From Corynebacterium falsenii (lineage in GTDB: Bacteria; Actinomycetota; Actinomycetes; Mycobacteriales; Mycobacteriaceae), in the NCBI RefSeq assembly GCF_020099275.1, contig NZ_CP083646.1, positions 1,984,001-2,048,000 on the forward strand: a stretch of DNA of 64,000 bases, given 5' to 3'. Shown piece by piece: positions 34,661-43,969 of this stretch (positions within the stretch are counted from its first letter, which is position 1; every line of letters starts with the position of its first letter). The notes beneath the pieces were generated by a model that worked only from the letters and a program-made list of their open reading frames with translations, made no database searches and was not told the DNA's origin. The position numbers were made by a program, and so were the translations under genes.

Positions 34661-36541
34661 TTACACACTCCGCACCGGGAACTTCAGCGCCAGGGCCGAC
34701 TGCATGGACTTGATGATGTGGAACGCATCGCGCAGTGTCTCGCGATCCATCTTCGACAGGCTATTCGGGTTGATGTGGTAATCCGGTTCCTCCCCGGCGC
34801 GCAGCTGTGCCGCCTGATGTTTCAGCGTGACCGCAGTGAGGAATTGGAAGGCGTTGATCAGATCCTCCGCCGAGCGTTCCGAGACCGCCGGGGTGCCCGC
34901 AGCCGCCCTCAGCCGCGCCACAGTCGGTAGCGATTCCTTGCCTTCGACGATCGCGAACAATCGGCCACATTGCACAATTGCGTGCGAACCTCCCTTCTTG
35001 ATGTTGAGGGTGTTGCGGTAGTCGCCGGAGCGCTCCACCACCAACCCGCGGAAGATGCCCAGCGGCGGTTCACGGTGCGCCGCCAACCCCGCCAGGTGGG
35101 CGTGGAGTCTCGGGGATCCTTGCGCCGACGCCACAGCCTGCGCATGCACCGATTCTGCCAATCGGGCTTCGCCGTGGATTGGCCTCATGTCAAAGAAGGT
35201 CTGTGCGTGCAGCAGGGCGTCTGGTTCCGGTGCAGTGATCCACTGGTAGAAGGTCGATTTCCACTGCGATTCCGTCATGCGCCACTGCGGGTTGGTGGCC
35301 ATCATGTCGCCTGGGCACAGCGCCTGGCCAGCATCGGCGAGGCCGCGGCAGACGTACTCGGCCAACGCGGAAAAGTAGCTGCCGTGTGCGGATTCATCGT
35401 AGGAATCATCCAGCACGAGGGCGTTGTCTTGGTCGCTGGCGAATCCCATTTCTTTGCGGCCCTGCGATCCGAGAACCACGAATGCGTAGGGGACGGGAGG
35501 TGGCCCGAGTTCCTCCTCGGTGAGGGTGAGCAGCCGGCGAGCCATGGCGTCCGCGACAACGGTGAGCAAGCCGGTCACCTCGCTGGCGCTTGCTCCGCGT
35601 TCGAGGAACCTGCCGGCCACGGCCTGCGCGGAGTCGAAGACGCTGCGCATCTCCTCCGGAGTGCGGCGGTTGGACAGATCGGCGGTGAGGTAGATCGGGT
35701 CGTTTTGCAGCAACCGCATGATGTCCGCCGAGGCGATGATTCCGGTGACCTGCCCCTCGTCGACGACGGGCAGGTGGTGGATCATCTTCTCCGTGAGCAT
35801 GAGCATGGCCTCGAACACGAGGGTGTCGCTGGTGGCGGTGGTGAGGTTGCGGGCCATGATCGTCTCGACCGGCTGGGTGATGTCCGTGCCATCGGCCACG
35901 CAGCGGCGCATGTCTCGGTCGGTGATGATGCCGAGGAGCTCACCTTCCTCCCCGATGACGAGCAGTGAGCTGACGTTGCGCTCCCCCATCGACCGCGCCG
36001 CCTCCTGGATGGTGGTTGTCGGCGCTGTGCTTGCGGGGTTGGGGATGGCGAACTGCCCGAGGCTGGTGCGCAGCACGTCAGAGTTTTTAGCACTACCAGC
36101 CCCACCCTGGCCCGCGGAGTGGAGTTGGAGGGCCGCGGCGTGAATACGCGCGGATTGTCCGGCGTAGCTGCGCAAGAATTCGGGGCTGCTCTCCGCGATG
36201 CGCTGGAAGTCGGCCTTGGGCAGGCTGAGAAGCAGGGAGTCCTCCACGGCGATCATGGTGTACTCCGATTCCGGGGCGCCCACGAGGGTGGAGTAGCCGA
36301 AGCTGCGGCCGGCCTCGCGGCGGTCCAGCAGGATTCCCTGATTATCCAGCACGTCGACAGCGCCGGAGCGGATGACCCACAGGCAATCGTTGACCGCGCC
36401 TGCCTCGATCATGTGGGTGCCGCGGCGCACGTAACTCATCGTCATCATGTGGGGCACAGCGGATAGCGTGTCCGCTGGGAGGTGGGCAAACGGGTCGTGT
36501 TCAGCGAGGAAATCGCGGATGGCCTCTAGCTCTACGCTCAT
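34661..36541 (-). CDS. Cyclic-nucleotide-binding, CBS and DUF294 nucleotidyltransferase-like protein
   Basis: 626 residues from ATG 36541. Domains in order: cNMP-binding beta barrel (about 15-130, HMIEAGAVNDCLWVIRSGAVDVLDNQG split over it), a CBS pair (about 165-290, ITDRDMRR and IIASADIMRLL), the DUF294 nucleotidyltransferase-like domain (about 320-450; GSQGRKEM followed by SDQDNALVLDD, the two Asp of the active site) and a helical DUF294 C-terminal domain. Such proteins are thought to be signalling nucleotidyltransferases akin to GlnD; substrates are unknown. It is coupled to the exonuclease gene downstream. Confidence 0.9.
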   Translation of the reverse strand: MSVELEAIRDFLAEHDPFAHLPADTLSAVPHMMTMSYVRRGTHMIEAGAVNDCLWVIRSGAVDVLDNQGILLDRREAGRSFGYSTLVGAPESEYTMIAVEDSLLLSLPKADFQRIAESSPEFLRSYAGQSARIHAAALQLHSAGQGGAGSAKNSDVLRTSLGQFAIPNPASTAPTTTIQEAARSMGERNVSSLLVIGEEGELLGIITDRDMRRCVADGTDITQPVETIMARNLTTATSDTLVFEAMLMLTEKMIHHLPVVDEGQVTGIIASADIMRLLQNDPIYLTADLSNRRTPEEMRSVFDSAQAVAGRFLERGASASEVTGLLTVVADAMARRLLTLTEEELGPPPVPYAFVVLGSQGRKEMGFASDQDNALVLDDSYDESAHGSYFSALAEYVCRGLADAGQALCPGDMMATNPQWRMTESQWKSTFYQWITAPEPDALLHAQTFFDMRPIHGEARLAESVHAQAVASAQGSPRLHAHLAGLAAHREPPLGIFRGLVVERSGDYRNTLNIKKGGSHAIVQCGRLFAIVEGKESLPTVARLRAAAGTPAVSERSAEDLINAFQFLTAVTLKHQAAQLRAGEEPDYHINPNSLSKMDRETLRDAFHIIKSMQSALALKFPVRSV

Positions 36542-36697
36542 GGACTCAGAATAACCGTTAGCCTTATAAAACAATGGGGTTTTGGGGGCATGGTGGCGTC
36601 AAACACACAAACAAACACACGAACCACGCAAGAGGTACACAACGAGTCAGCCATATTCACCAACGCGCATACTCACGTTGTTGCATAAGATCGTGGG

Positions 36698-36709
36698 AGG
36701 TTGTAACCT
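36698..36709. promoter_or_regulatory. Dyad AGGTT-gt-AACCT before the PadR gene
   Basis: Perfect 5-bp arms ending seven bases before the ATG at 36717. Candidate autoregulatory operator of the PadR protein; evidence is symmetry and position only. Confidence 0.45.
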
Positions 36710-36716
36710 GCATCAC

Positions 36717-37250
36717 ATGGCCTTGGAACACACAATCATGGTCTCCCTCGCGGAGCGACCCGGCACCGGATACCAGCTCAGCCGGCAATTCGATAAGTCC
36801 ATCGGCCACTTCTGGTCCACCTCGCACCAGCAGATCTACCGCACCTTGAAGAAATTGGAGGCCGATGGATACATCACACCCACCGACGTCCACCAGGAAG
36901 GCAAGCCGGACAAGCGCGTCTTCGAGCTCTCCCCAGCGGGCCATCAAGCATTGAGCGACTGGGTGAGCTCCCCCACCGAGCTGCCACAACTGCGCAACGA
37001 CTTCGGCGTGAAGCTGCGCGGGGCCGAGCACACCGACCCTGCGACCATGCGCGCGAACGTGGCGCAGCACCGAAAGCTGCACCAGCAACAGCTCGACCTC
37101 TACCACCGATATCTCCACACTCAATTTCCCCACCCCGATCAGCTGCAGGGCAGGAAATTGCACCAATACCTCGTGCTCCGCGGCGGCATCCGCACCGAGG
37201 AAGCCTTCGTGGACTGGTGCGATGAGATCCTCGCCGCACTGCCCGACTAG
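36717..37250 (+). CDS. PadR-family transcriptional regulator
   Basis: 177 residues from ATG 36717. The winged helix-turn-helix is at residues 1-75 (LEHTIMVSLAERPGTGYQLS, QIYRTLKKLEADGYI, KRVFELSPAG), and the C-terminal helical region of the Vir/AphA type follows. The frame is open upstream, but those codons are low in quality and the first residue of the conserved domain is at this ATG. It is followed after 52 bp by fadH on the same strand, so fadH and the next gene are the likely targets. Confidence 0.88.
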   Translation: MALEHTIMVSLAERPGTGYQLSRQFDKSIGHFWSTSHQQIYRTLKKLEADGYITPTDVHQEGKPDKRVFELSPAGHQALSDWVSSPTELPQLRNDFGVKLRGAEHTDPATMRANVAQHRKLHQQQLDLYHRYLHTQFPHPDQLQGRKLHQYLVLRGGIRTEEAFVDWCDEILAALPD

Positions 37251-37302
37251 CACTCGACTAGCACCCGACTAGCACCCACAAGACCCAAGAGAAGAGACCC
37301 CC

Positions 37303-39381
37303 ATGAACGCCCCCGCCACCCCACCCGCCAACACCACCCCCTACCCGCACCTGTTCAGCCCCTTGCGCATCGGCGGCATGACCCTGCCGAACCGCTCCGT
37401 CATGGGCTCAATGCACACCGGGCTGGAAGAACGCCCCTGGGACGCGCCGAAGCTCGGTGAGTTCTACGCGGAGCGTGCCCGCGGTGGCATCGGCCTGATC
37501 GTCACCGGCGGCATCGCACCCTCCCGCACCGGTCGCCTCATGCCCCTGGGCGCGAAGATGACCAACCACGCGGATGTGCTGCACCACAAGCAGATCACCA
37601 AGCGCGTGCACGCCGCCGGAGGCCGCATCGCCATGCAGATCCTCCACGCCGGCCGCTACGGCGTGACCCCATTCAAGGTGGCACCGGGCACCGAGCCCTC
37701 CCCGATCCACCCGTTCCAGCACCTGCGCATGACCGATGCCATGATCCGGCACGTCATCAAGTGCTACGGCGAATCCGCCAAGCTCGCACGCAGGGCTGGC
37801 TACGATGCGATCGAGATCATGGGCGGCGAGGGCTACCTCATCAACCAGTTCCTGTGCCCCCACACCAACGACCGCACGGACAAGTGGGGCGGAAACACGG
37901 AGAACCGGCAGCGCTTCCTCGTGGAAGTCATTAAGGAAATCCGCCGCAAGGTTCCCCGCGACTTCCCCATCATCCTGCGCCAGTCCATCGCGGACTTCGT
38001 GGATAAGGGCCAAACGTGGGATGAGATCGCGCTGATGGCCCGCAAGGCCGAGGAACACGGAGTGGACGCCATCAACACCGATATCGGCTGGCACGAGGCC
38101 CGCATCCCCACCATCGTCACCTCCGTACCGCGCGCCGCCTTCGTAAAGTTCACTGAGCGGCTGCGCGACGAAGTCTCCATCCCCCTCATCGCCTCCAACC
38201 GCATCAACACCCCAGAGGTCGCCGAGGAAATCCTCGAGCGCGGGCTCGTGGACGGCATCTCCATGGCCCGCCCACTGCTGGCCGACCCGCACTTCATGCG
38301 CAAGGCCGCCCAGGACCGCTCCCGCGAGATCAACACGTGTATCGGCTGCAACCAGGCCTGCCTGGACCACGCCTTCGTGGGCAAAAAGGTCTCCTGCCTG
38401 GTCAACCCGCAGGCGGGCCGGGAGACCACACTGGTTCTCTCACCCACCCGGCACGCCCAGCGCGTGGCCGTGGTCGGCGCCGGCCCGGCCGGTTTGGCTG
38501 CCGCAGTCTCCGCAGCCAAGCGCGGCCACCGCGTTGATCTGTTCGAGGCGCGCGACACCATCGGCGGGCAGTTCTCCATCGCCGCGCGCATCCCCGGCAA
38601 GGAGGAGTTCTCCGAAACGATCCGTTATTTCACCACTCAGCTGGAGATCCAGCGCGTGCAAGTGCACCTCAATACGAAGGTCAGCGCCCAAGAGCTCATT
38701 GATAAGGGCTTCGATCACGTCATCGTGGCCACCGGCGTGACCCCGCGCATCCCCTCCATCGAAGGCATCGACCACCCGAAGGTCATGACCTATGCCGAGT
38801 GCGTGCTGGGCTCCAAGACCCCCGGTAAGACCGTGGCGGTCATGGGCGCGGGCGGCATCGGCTTCGATGTCAGCGAGTTCCTCACCACTGACGAATCGCC
38901 CACCCTCAACCTCAAGGAGTGGGAGCAGGAGTGGGGCGTAGATGACGACCCGGAGGTCCCCGGCTTCATCACCACGCCACGCCCCACTCCCCCGGCGCGC
39001 AAGGTCTACATGATCCAGCGCAAGCCCACCCGCCAGGGCAAGTCACTGGGTAAGACCACCGGTTGGGTGCACCGCAGAGCGGTGAAGATGAAGCAAGTGG
39101 AGCAGATCTGCGGCGCCACCTACGACAAGATCGATGACGAGGGCCTGCACCTGTCCTTCCGCAACGAGGAAGGTGCCGTCACAGACCGCCGCGTGCTCGA
39201 TGTGGACAATGTCATCTTGTGCACGGGCCAGGAGTCCGTGCGCGACCTCGTGGAGCCCCTGCAAGCCGCCGGTGTGAACACGACCGTCATTGGCGGCGCG
39301 GACGTAGCCGCCGAACTCGATGCCAAGCGCGCCATCCGCCAGGGCACGGAAACTGCCGCCGCGATCGACGGTGACAACTAG
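37303..39381 (+). CDS. fadH: 2,4-dienoyl-CoA reductase (NADPH), FadH type
   Basis: 692 residues. The N-terminal half is an old-yellow-enzyme TIM barrel binding FMN (LFSPLRIGGMTLPNR, GGEGYLINQFLCPHTNDRTD given in part). A 4Fe-4S cluster is held by CIGCNQACLDHAFVGKKVSC (about 346-365). The C-terminal half is a two-dinucleotide fold with GAGPAGLAAAVSA (about 389) for FAD and a second site for NADPH (GAGGIGFDVSEF, about 513). FadH reduces 2,4-dienoyl-CoA during beta-oxidation of unsaturated fatty acids. Relatives act on other enones, so the substrate is inferred. It follows the PadR gene. Confidence 0.92.
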   Translation: MNAPATPPANTTPYPHLFSPLRIGGMTLPNRSVMGSMHTGLEERPWDAPKLGEFYAERARGGIGLIVTGGIAPSRTGRLMPLGAKMTNHADVLHHKQITKRVHAAGGRIAMQILHAGRYGVTPFKVAPGTEPSPIHPFQHLRMTDAMIRHVIKCYGESAKLARRAGYDAIEIMGGEGYLINQFLCPHTNDRTDKWGGNTENRQRFLVEVIKEIRRKVPRDFPIILRQSIADFVDKGQTWDEIALMARKAEEHGVDAINTDIGWHEARIPTIVTSVPRAAFVKFTERLRDEVSIPLIASNRINTPEVAEEILERGLVDGISMARPLLADPHFMRKAAQDRSREINTCIGCNQACLDHAFVGKKVSCLVNPQAGRETTLVLSPTRHAQRVAVVGAGPAGLAAAVSAAKRGHRVDLFEARDTIGGQFSIAARIPGKEEFSETIRYFTTQLEIQRVQVHLNTKVSAQELIDKGFDHVIVATGVTPRIPSIEGIDHPKVMTYAECVLGSKTPGKTVAVMGAGGIGFDVSEFLTTDESPTLNLKEWEQEWGVDDDPEVPGFITTPRPTPPARKVYMIQRKPTRQGKSLGKTTGWVHRRAVKMKQVEQICGATYDKIDDEGLHLSFRNEEGAVTDRRVLDVDNVILCTGQESVRDLVEPLQAAGVNTTVIGGADVAAELDAKRAIRQGTETAAAIDGDN

Positions 39382-39390
39382 CATGGCGGT

Positions 39391-40389
39391 ATGAAGCTGC
39401 TTTCCGCGTCCGACATCTGGTCCCTTTACAGCATGGACCGCGCCATCGACGACTGCGCGGCCGCCTTCGCTGCGGTAAGCGAGCCGCGGACTCTCACTCC
39501 GCTGCGCACGGCCATGCAACTCGGTGAGAACCGGACGTTCTTGGTCATGCCCAGCGCCTCCGACGATGTGGGGGCCATTGCCGTGAAAACCATCGGCATC
39601 TTCCCCAATAACAGCGCCCACGGTCTGCCCACCTCTCCGGCGACGGTGCAGCTCTACGACACCCATACCTCCCAGCCCCGGGCCTTCCTCGACGGCGCGT
39701 CTCTGACTCAGATCCGCACGGGCGCGGCCTCCGGAGTGGCCTTTCGCTACCTGGCCCGCCCCGATTCCACCATTGGCACCGTCATCGGCACGGGCGGACA
39801 GGCCCCGGCGCAGGTACTGGCCATGATCGCCGCCTGCCCGAAGCTGCAGACGATACGCATTGTCAACCGCTCCCTCGATCGCGCCCGCGAATTCATCGCA
39901 TCGCTGCAGTCGTGGGATGTGCTCACTCGCATGGAGTTCTCCGGCAGCTTCGAGCCTTGGTCCAACGCCACTACGGCCACCACTGACTCAGATCTCATCA
40001 CGGTGGTGACCACGTCCGCTACCCCAGTGTTCACAGCGGAGAATCTCGCCCCAGGGGTGACGATCTCCGGAGTGGGTTCTTTCCAACCGCACATGCAGGA
40101 ATGCGGAGAAGACGTTATTGCCGCCGCAGACCGCATTTACTGTGATGACGTAGAGGCTGCGATTGAAGAAAGCGGGGATCTCATCGTGCCCCTCGACAGT
40201 GGGGCACTCGACAGGGCGCAAATTGATGGATCAATTGGCGAGGTCATCACCGGCAAACTCGCAGGTCGCACCTCTCCGGAAGAAATTGTCTATTACAAAA
40301 CAGTAGGCGTGGGCGCGCAAGATCTTTGGGCAGCACATTCGATCACTCAGCTCGCCGAAGATAACAATGTGGGAACAAACTGGGGATAG
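39391..40389 (+). CDS. Ornithine cyclodeaminase / mu-crystallin family protein
   Basis: 332 residues. The family pattern is present: DGASLTQIRTGAASGVAFRYLA (given in part; about 100-120), the Rossmann motif GTVIGTGGQAPAQVLA and the late PGVTISGVGSFQPHMQE. Members include ornithine cyclodeaminase, alanine dehydrogenases and ketimine reductases, all using NAD(P)H; which applies cannot be decided. It starts 9 bp after fadH and is probably in the same transcript. Confidence 0.87.
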   Translation: MKLLSASDIWSLYSMDRAIDDCAAAFAAVSEPRTLTPLRTAMQLGENRTFLVMPSASDDVGAIAVKTIGIFPNNSAHGLPTSPATVQLYDTHTSQPRAFLDGASLTQIRTGAASGVAFRYLARPDSTIGTVIGTGGQAPAQVLAMIAACPKLQTIRIVNRSLDRAREFIASLQSWDVLTRMEFSGSFEPWSNATTATTDSDLITVVTTSATPVFTAENLAPGVTISGVGSFQPHMQECGEDVIAAADRIYCDDVEAAIEESGDLIVPLDSGALDRAQIDGSIGEVITGKLAGRTSPEEIVYYKTVGVGAQDLWAAHSITQLAEDNNVGTNWG

Positions 40390-40484
40390 TGCGCGGAAGG
40401 AATTTCGGTATTCCCGAAAAACCGATAGTGTCTAACGCAATTGCGTTTCGCTGCTACTGATTTTAGCTGGAGGTTCTTTCCGCC

Positions 40485-42056
40485 GTGTCTACCGATTCTT
40501 CTGATCTGTCCCATCCCACCCCGCCATCCCGCAGGGGAATCTCCCGCCGATCCTTTTTCAAGACCAGCCTCGTAGCTGGTGGCGCTGTACTCGGTGGTAG
40601 CTGGCTGGTTGCATGCTCGGACGACAATGGCGGAATCGGCGGTAAGGACAAAAACGGCAAGGATAAGGGAAGCCCCGTTGACGACGGCGCCGTGATCAAC
40701 GACGATGGCAGCGGATCCGATGCTGCTACTCAGTTGTTCGGCAAGTCCGATACCCTCGCCGTCGCCCCCATGGCGGATCAGGAGGCACTCGACCTCGCTG
40801 CCCAGAACCACGTTCCGGTGATCGTGGTGGAGGATCCGCAATCCCCCGAGGGCAAGGAAAAAATTGACTCCACGGTCTCCGCCCTGAAGGCTACCCATGT
40901 AGTGCTGCTGGGCGGGTTAACGCGGGGTGGCGTCGACAATAAAGACAAGAAGGACGGCGCCGAGGATAACGGCGTGACCTACTACGAGGCCGACACGGAA
41001 TGGCCGAAGGACGCCCCCACCAACGACGTGAAGGACGGCGTCAGCGGCACCGCCCTGGCCGGGCCGGAGACCACCCCGGTGGCCAAGGCCAACGCGACGG
41101 GCTCGGGCTTCACCGTCCTATCGCTGCTGGCTGCCGATCCGCGCGCCTCCAGCGAGAGCATCGAAGCATCCCGCAGCGATAACAAGATGGTGGGACTCAG
41201 CCAGAACTTCGGCACCAAGGAAGAAATGGCGGAGCGCAAGGAGCTGGCCCGCACCGTGGAGCGCCAGCAGCCGGGTGGCGGCGGACTGGTCTTCCCCGGT
41301 CGCCACATCATCGCTCTATACGGGCACCCGAGTGGTCCCGCGTTGGGTGTCATGGGCGAGCAGGATGTCAACGCCGCCGTGGAACGTGCCCAAGAGATGG
41401 CGGCTCAGTACAACGACCTGGTGAACACTCCTGTCATTCCGGCATTCGAGATCATCGCCACGGTCGCGGCCCAGGAGCCGGGTCCGGACGGCTCGTACTC
41501 GAACTACACGGACCCCGCCGAGATTGAACCATGGGTCAAGGCCATCACCGACGCGGGCGGCTACGCGATCATCGACGTGCAACCCGGCATGGAGACGTTG
41601 CTGACGCAGGTGAAGTTCTACGAGGACCTCATCAAGTTGCCGAACGTGGGCGTGGCGCTGGATCCGGAGTGGCGCCTTGAGCCCGGCCAGGTTCCGCTGA
41701 GCCAGGTCGGCCACGTGCAGGTGGAAGAGATCAACGAAGTCGTGGACTGGCTCGACCAGCTGGTGGCCAAGGAGAAAGGCGAGCAGAAGCTGCTCATGAT
41801 CCACCAGTTCCAGCTGCAGATGATCCGCAACCGGGAGAACATGTCGACCGGCACGAACAACGTCAAGATGCTCGTGCACTGCGATGGCCACGGTGCCCCG
41901 GGCACGAAGATGGACACGTGGGAAGTCGTGCGCGCCGAGCTGCCGCCACAGATCGCGCTGGGCTGGAAGAACTTCATCGATGAGGACCAGCCGATGTTCA
42001 CGCCGCAGCAGACGATGGATGTGAAGCCGACTCCGGACTTCGTGAGCTACCAGTAA
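40485..42056 (+). CDS. Tat-exported TIM-barrel-like lipoprotein
   Basis: 523 residues from GTG 40485, with TGGAGG upstream. The N-terminus has a twin-arginine signal (SRRSFFKTS) ending in a lipobox WLVAC (Cys about residue 46), so it is folded inside the cell, exported by Tat and anchored by lipid. A Gly/Lys/Asp linker follows. Residues about 80-150 resemble a cell-wall-binding-repeat-2 type fold (TLAVAPMADQEALDLAAQNH, VVLLGG). Residues about 270-500 look like a TIM barrel (IPAFEIIATVA, GGYAIIDVQPG, VGVALDPEWRL, MLVHCDGHG), with an acidic pair after strand ends as in glycosidases. The substrate is unknown. Confidence 0.75.
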   Translation: MSTDSSDLSHPTPPSRRGISRRSFFKTSLVAGGAVLGGSWLVACSDDNGGIGGKDKNGKDKGSPVDDGAVINDDGSGSDAATQLFGKSDTLAVAPMADQEALDLAAQNHVPVIVVEDPQSPEGKEKIDSTVSALKATHVVLLGGLTRGGVDNKDKKDGAEDNGVTYYEADTEWPKDAPTNDVKDGVSGTALAGPETTPVAKANATGSGFTVLSLLAADPRASSESIEASRSDNKMVGLSQNFGTKEEMAERKELARTVERQQPGGGGLVFPGRHIIALYGHPSGPALGVMGEQDVNAAVERAQEMAAQYNDLVNTPVIPAFEIIATVAAQEPGPDGSYSNYTDPAEIEPWVKAITDAGGYAIIDVQPGMETLLTQVKFYEDLIKLPNVGVALDPEWRLEPGQVPLSQVGHVQVEEINEVVDWLDQLVAKEKGEQKLLMIHQFQLQMIRNRENMSTGTNNVKMLVHCDGHGAPGTKMDTWEVVRAELPPQIALGWKNFIDEDQPMFTPQQTMDVKPTPDFVSYQ

Positions 42057-42128
42057 GGAGCGCTGCAAGCTGGTGCGACCACATGGGGCGCCCGCCTCGC
42101 GGGAGCAATGCTGGGGCAAGGCCGGCGC

Positions 42129-42164
42129 AGCTCGCATAGTTCGCATGGTTCACACAGTTCAACG
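42129..42164 (+). promoter_or_regulatory. Four 9-bp direct repeats, PHO-box-like, before phoD
   Basis: Units AGCTCGCAT, AGTTCGCAT, GGTTCACAC and AGTTCAACG follow one another without gaps. The core GTTCRCA resembles the GTTCACC unit of actinobacterial PHO boxes, though those have an 11-bp period. It lies 54 bp upstream of the phosphatase start. Confidence 0.5.
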
Positions 42165-42177
42165 AAGGTTTGAGTAA

Positions 42178-42214
42178 CCGTCACTTTTTCTTAAAGTGGC
42201 GGTTTTACTTTTTT
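42178..42214 (+). terminator. Hairpin with T-tract between the lipoprotein gene and phoD
   Basis: Stem CCGTCACTTT / AAAGTGGCGG (42178-42187 with 42193-42202, one G-T pair) and a 5-nt loop, followed by TTTTACTTTTTT. It looks like a normal intrinsic terminator for the upstream gene, but it ends only 3 bp before the likely phoD start at 42218. Confidence 0.75.
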
Positions 42215-42217
42215 GGG

Positions 42218-43903
42218 GTGACTTCTCAACAGACTCCTTCTTCCTCGTCCTCGGAGCCCTCTTCTGCGCAACCCTCCTCGCAGCCGAGTGTCCGGTCGCG
42301 GCGCGTCGCCACCCCATCCCGCCGGGCCTTCCTCAACGCTTCCGCCATCCTCGGTGCCGGACTTGTGGGCTCAGGTTACGCCATGAGCCGTGCGTCCGCC
42401 CTCGACCTCGGTAGCAGCACCGGAAGCCTCGGCAGCAGCATCGGCAGCTCCACCGGCCTCATCCCGAATCGCCCGCAACTCACTCACGGCGTCGCCGCTG
42501 GTGATGTCCGCGCGGATGGTGGCCTCATCTGGACTCGCGCCGATCGCCCGTCGCGCATGATCGTGGAGACCAGTGCCGATCCCTCCTTCCGGAAGGTTCG
42601 CCGCTTCGAGTCCTCCCAGCTCATGACCCCCGATACAGACGGGACGGGCCGGGTGCGCCTAATCGGCATGGAGCCGGGGCAGCGGGTGCACTACCGAGTG
42701 ATGGCTCAGGATGCAGAAACCGGCATCCTCTCGGCCCCCGAGGTCGGCAGCTTCGTGACCGCACCCACCGCGCACAAGGACATCCGCCTGCACTGGTCCG
42801 GCGACGTGGCAGGCCAGGGCTACGGCATTAACCCCGAGATCGGCGGCATGTACGCTTTCGCCACGATGGCCTCGCGCAACCCGGACCTATTTATCCACTC
42901 CGGCGACACCTGCTACGCAGACGGCCCGATCACCGCGACAAAGACCCTCGATGATGGCCGCACCTACACCAGCCTGACGTCGGAGGCGAAGAAGAAGGTC
43001 GCGGAAACACTGACCGAGTTCCGCGGCCAGTACGCCTACAACCTCATGGACGCTAACTACCGCGCATTCAACGCGCATGTGGCCCAGCTCGTGCAGTGGG
43101 ACGATCACGAGACCGTGAACAACTGGTACCCGGGCGAGGTGCTGGATAGCGACAAGTACACCGTCAAGGATGTCGATACCCTCTCCAGCCGCGCGTTCCA
43201 GGCCTTCCACGAGTGGCAGCCGCTGGACCCCACGATGGCGGTGGACGGTCGTGTGTACCGCAAGGTTTCCTACGGGCCGCTGTTGGACATCTTTGTGCTG
43301 GACATGCGCTCGTACAAGGACGCCAACCCGCTAGCCCGCACCGCCCCCGACCAGCCGGGTCACATCCTCGGTGACAAGCAGGCGGAGTGGCTCATCCGCG
43401 AGGTCAACGCCTCAACCGCCACGTGGAAGATCATCGCCAACGACCTGCCGTTGGGCATCATTGTCCCAGACGGCGAGGACCAGGAGGGTGTGTCCAACGG
43501 CCGCCCTGGCGCTGCCACGGGTCGCGAGGCCGAGATTGGCCGCGTGCTCTCGGGCATCAAGAAGGTGAAGAACGTCGTGTGGCTCACCGCCGATGTGCAC
43601 TACACCGCGGCTCACCACTACAGCCCGGATCGCGCGAGCTTCCAGGATTTCTCCCCGTTCTGGGAGTTCGTCACCGGTCCCCTCAACGCCGGTGCGTTCG
43701 GGCCGAACAAAATGGACAGCACCTTCGGCCCGTCTGTGGAGTTCATTCACCACCCGCCCAAGGACCAGCAGAACTCCTCTCCCCTCAATGATTACCAGCA
43801 CTTCGGGGAGGTTAATATCGACGCCGCCACGCGCGCCCTGAGCGTCGGTCTGTTCACGACCCGTGGAGCCGAGCTCTGGTCCACGACGATCGAGGCCCAG
43901 TAG
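42218..43903 (+). CDS. phoD: PhoD-family alkaline phosphatase/phosphodiesterase, Tat-exported
   Basis: 561 residues from GTG 42218. An earlier TTG at 42170 would place the terminator hairpin inside the coding region, so it is not used. The Tat motif SRRAFLNAS is followed by a hydrophobic stretch. The N-terminal PhoD domain (about 90-190) precedes the metallophosphatase core, with GDVAGQGYG, FIHSGDTCYAD, WDDHETVNNW and LTADVHYTAAHHYSP supplying the Asp, Cys and His metal ligands. The family releases phosphate from phosphodiesters outside the cell, often teichoic acid or phospholipid. Regulation by phosphate is likely from the upstream repeats. Confidence 0.92.
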   Translation: MTSQQTPSSSSSEPSSAQPSSQPSVRSRRVATPSRRAFLNASAILGAGLVGSGYAMSRASALDLGSSTGSLGSSIGSSTGLIPNRPQLTHGVAAGDVRADGGLIWTRADRPSRMIVETSADPSFRKVRRFESSQLMTPDTDGTGRVRLIGMEPGQRVHYRVMAQDAETGILSAPEVGSFVTAPTAHKDIRLHWSGDVAGQGYGINPEIGGMYAFATMASRNPDLFIHSGDTCYADGPITATKTLDDGRTYTSLTSEAKKKVAETLTEFRGQYAYNLMDANYRAFNAHVAQLVQWDDHETVNNWYPGEVLDSDKYTVKDVDTLSSRAFQAFHEWQPLDPTMAVDGRVYRKVSYGPLLDIFVLDMRSYKDANPLARTAPDQPGHILGDKQAEWLIREVNASTATWKIIANDLPLGIIVPDGEDQEGVSNGRPGAATGREAEIGRVLSGIKKVKNVVWLTADVHYTAAHHYSPDRASFQDFSPFWEFVTGPLNAGAFGPNKMDSTFGPSVEFIHHPPKDQQNSSPLNDYQHFGEVNIDAATRALSVGLFTTRGAELWSTTIEAQ

Positions 43904-43920
43904 CTGCCGGAGAGCTCACT

Positions 43921-43942
43921 GGCTAGCTCCTAGTTGCTAGCC
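43921..43942. other. Hairpin between convergent phoD and leuB
   Basis: GGCTAGC-N8-GCTAGCC, perfect 7-bp arms, in the 66-bp space between two converging genes. There is no T-tract on either side, so its role in termination is uncertain. Confidence 0.4.
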
Positions 43943-43969
43943 GCGGCGCGGGGCCAGCACATCAGCTGG

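Noticed and set aside
42170..42217. Upstream TTG start for phoD
   Set aside because: It would put a full terminator hairpin inside the coding sequence and add non-Tat residues before the signal.
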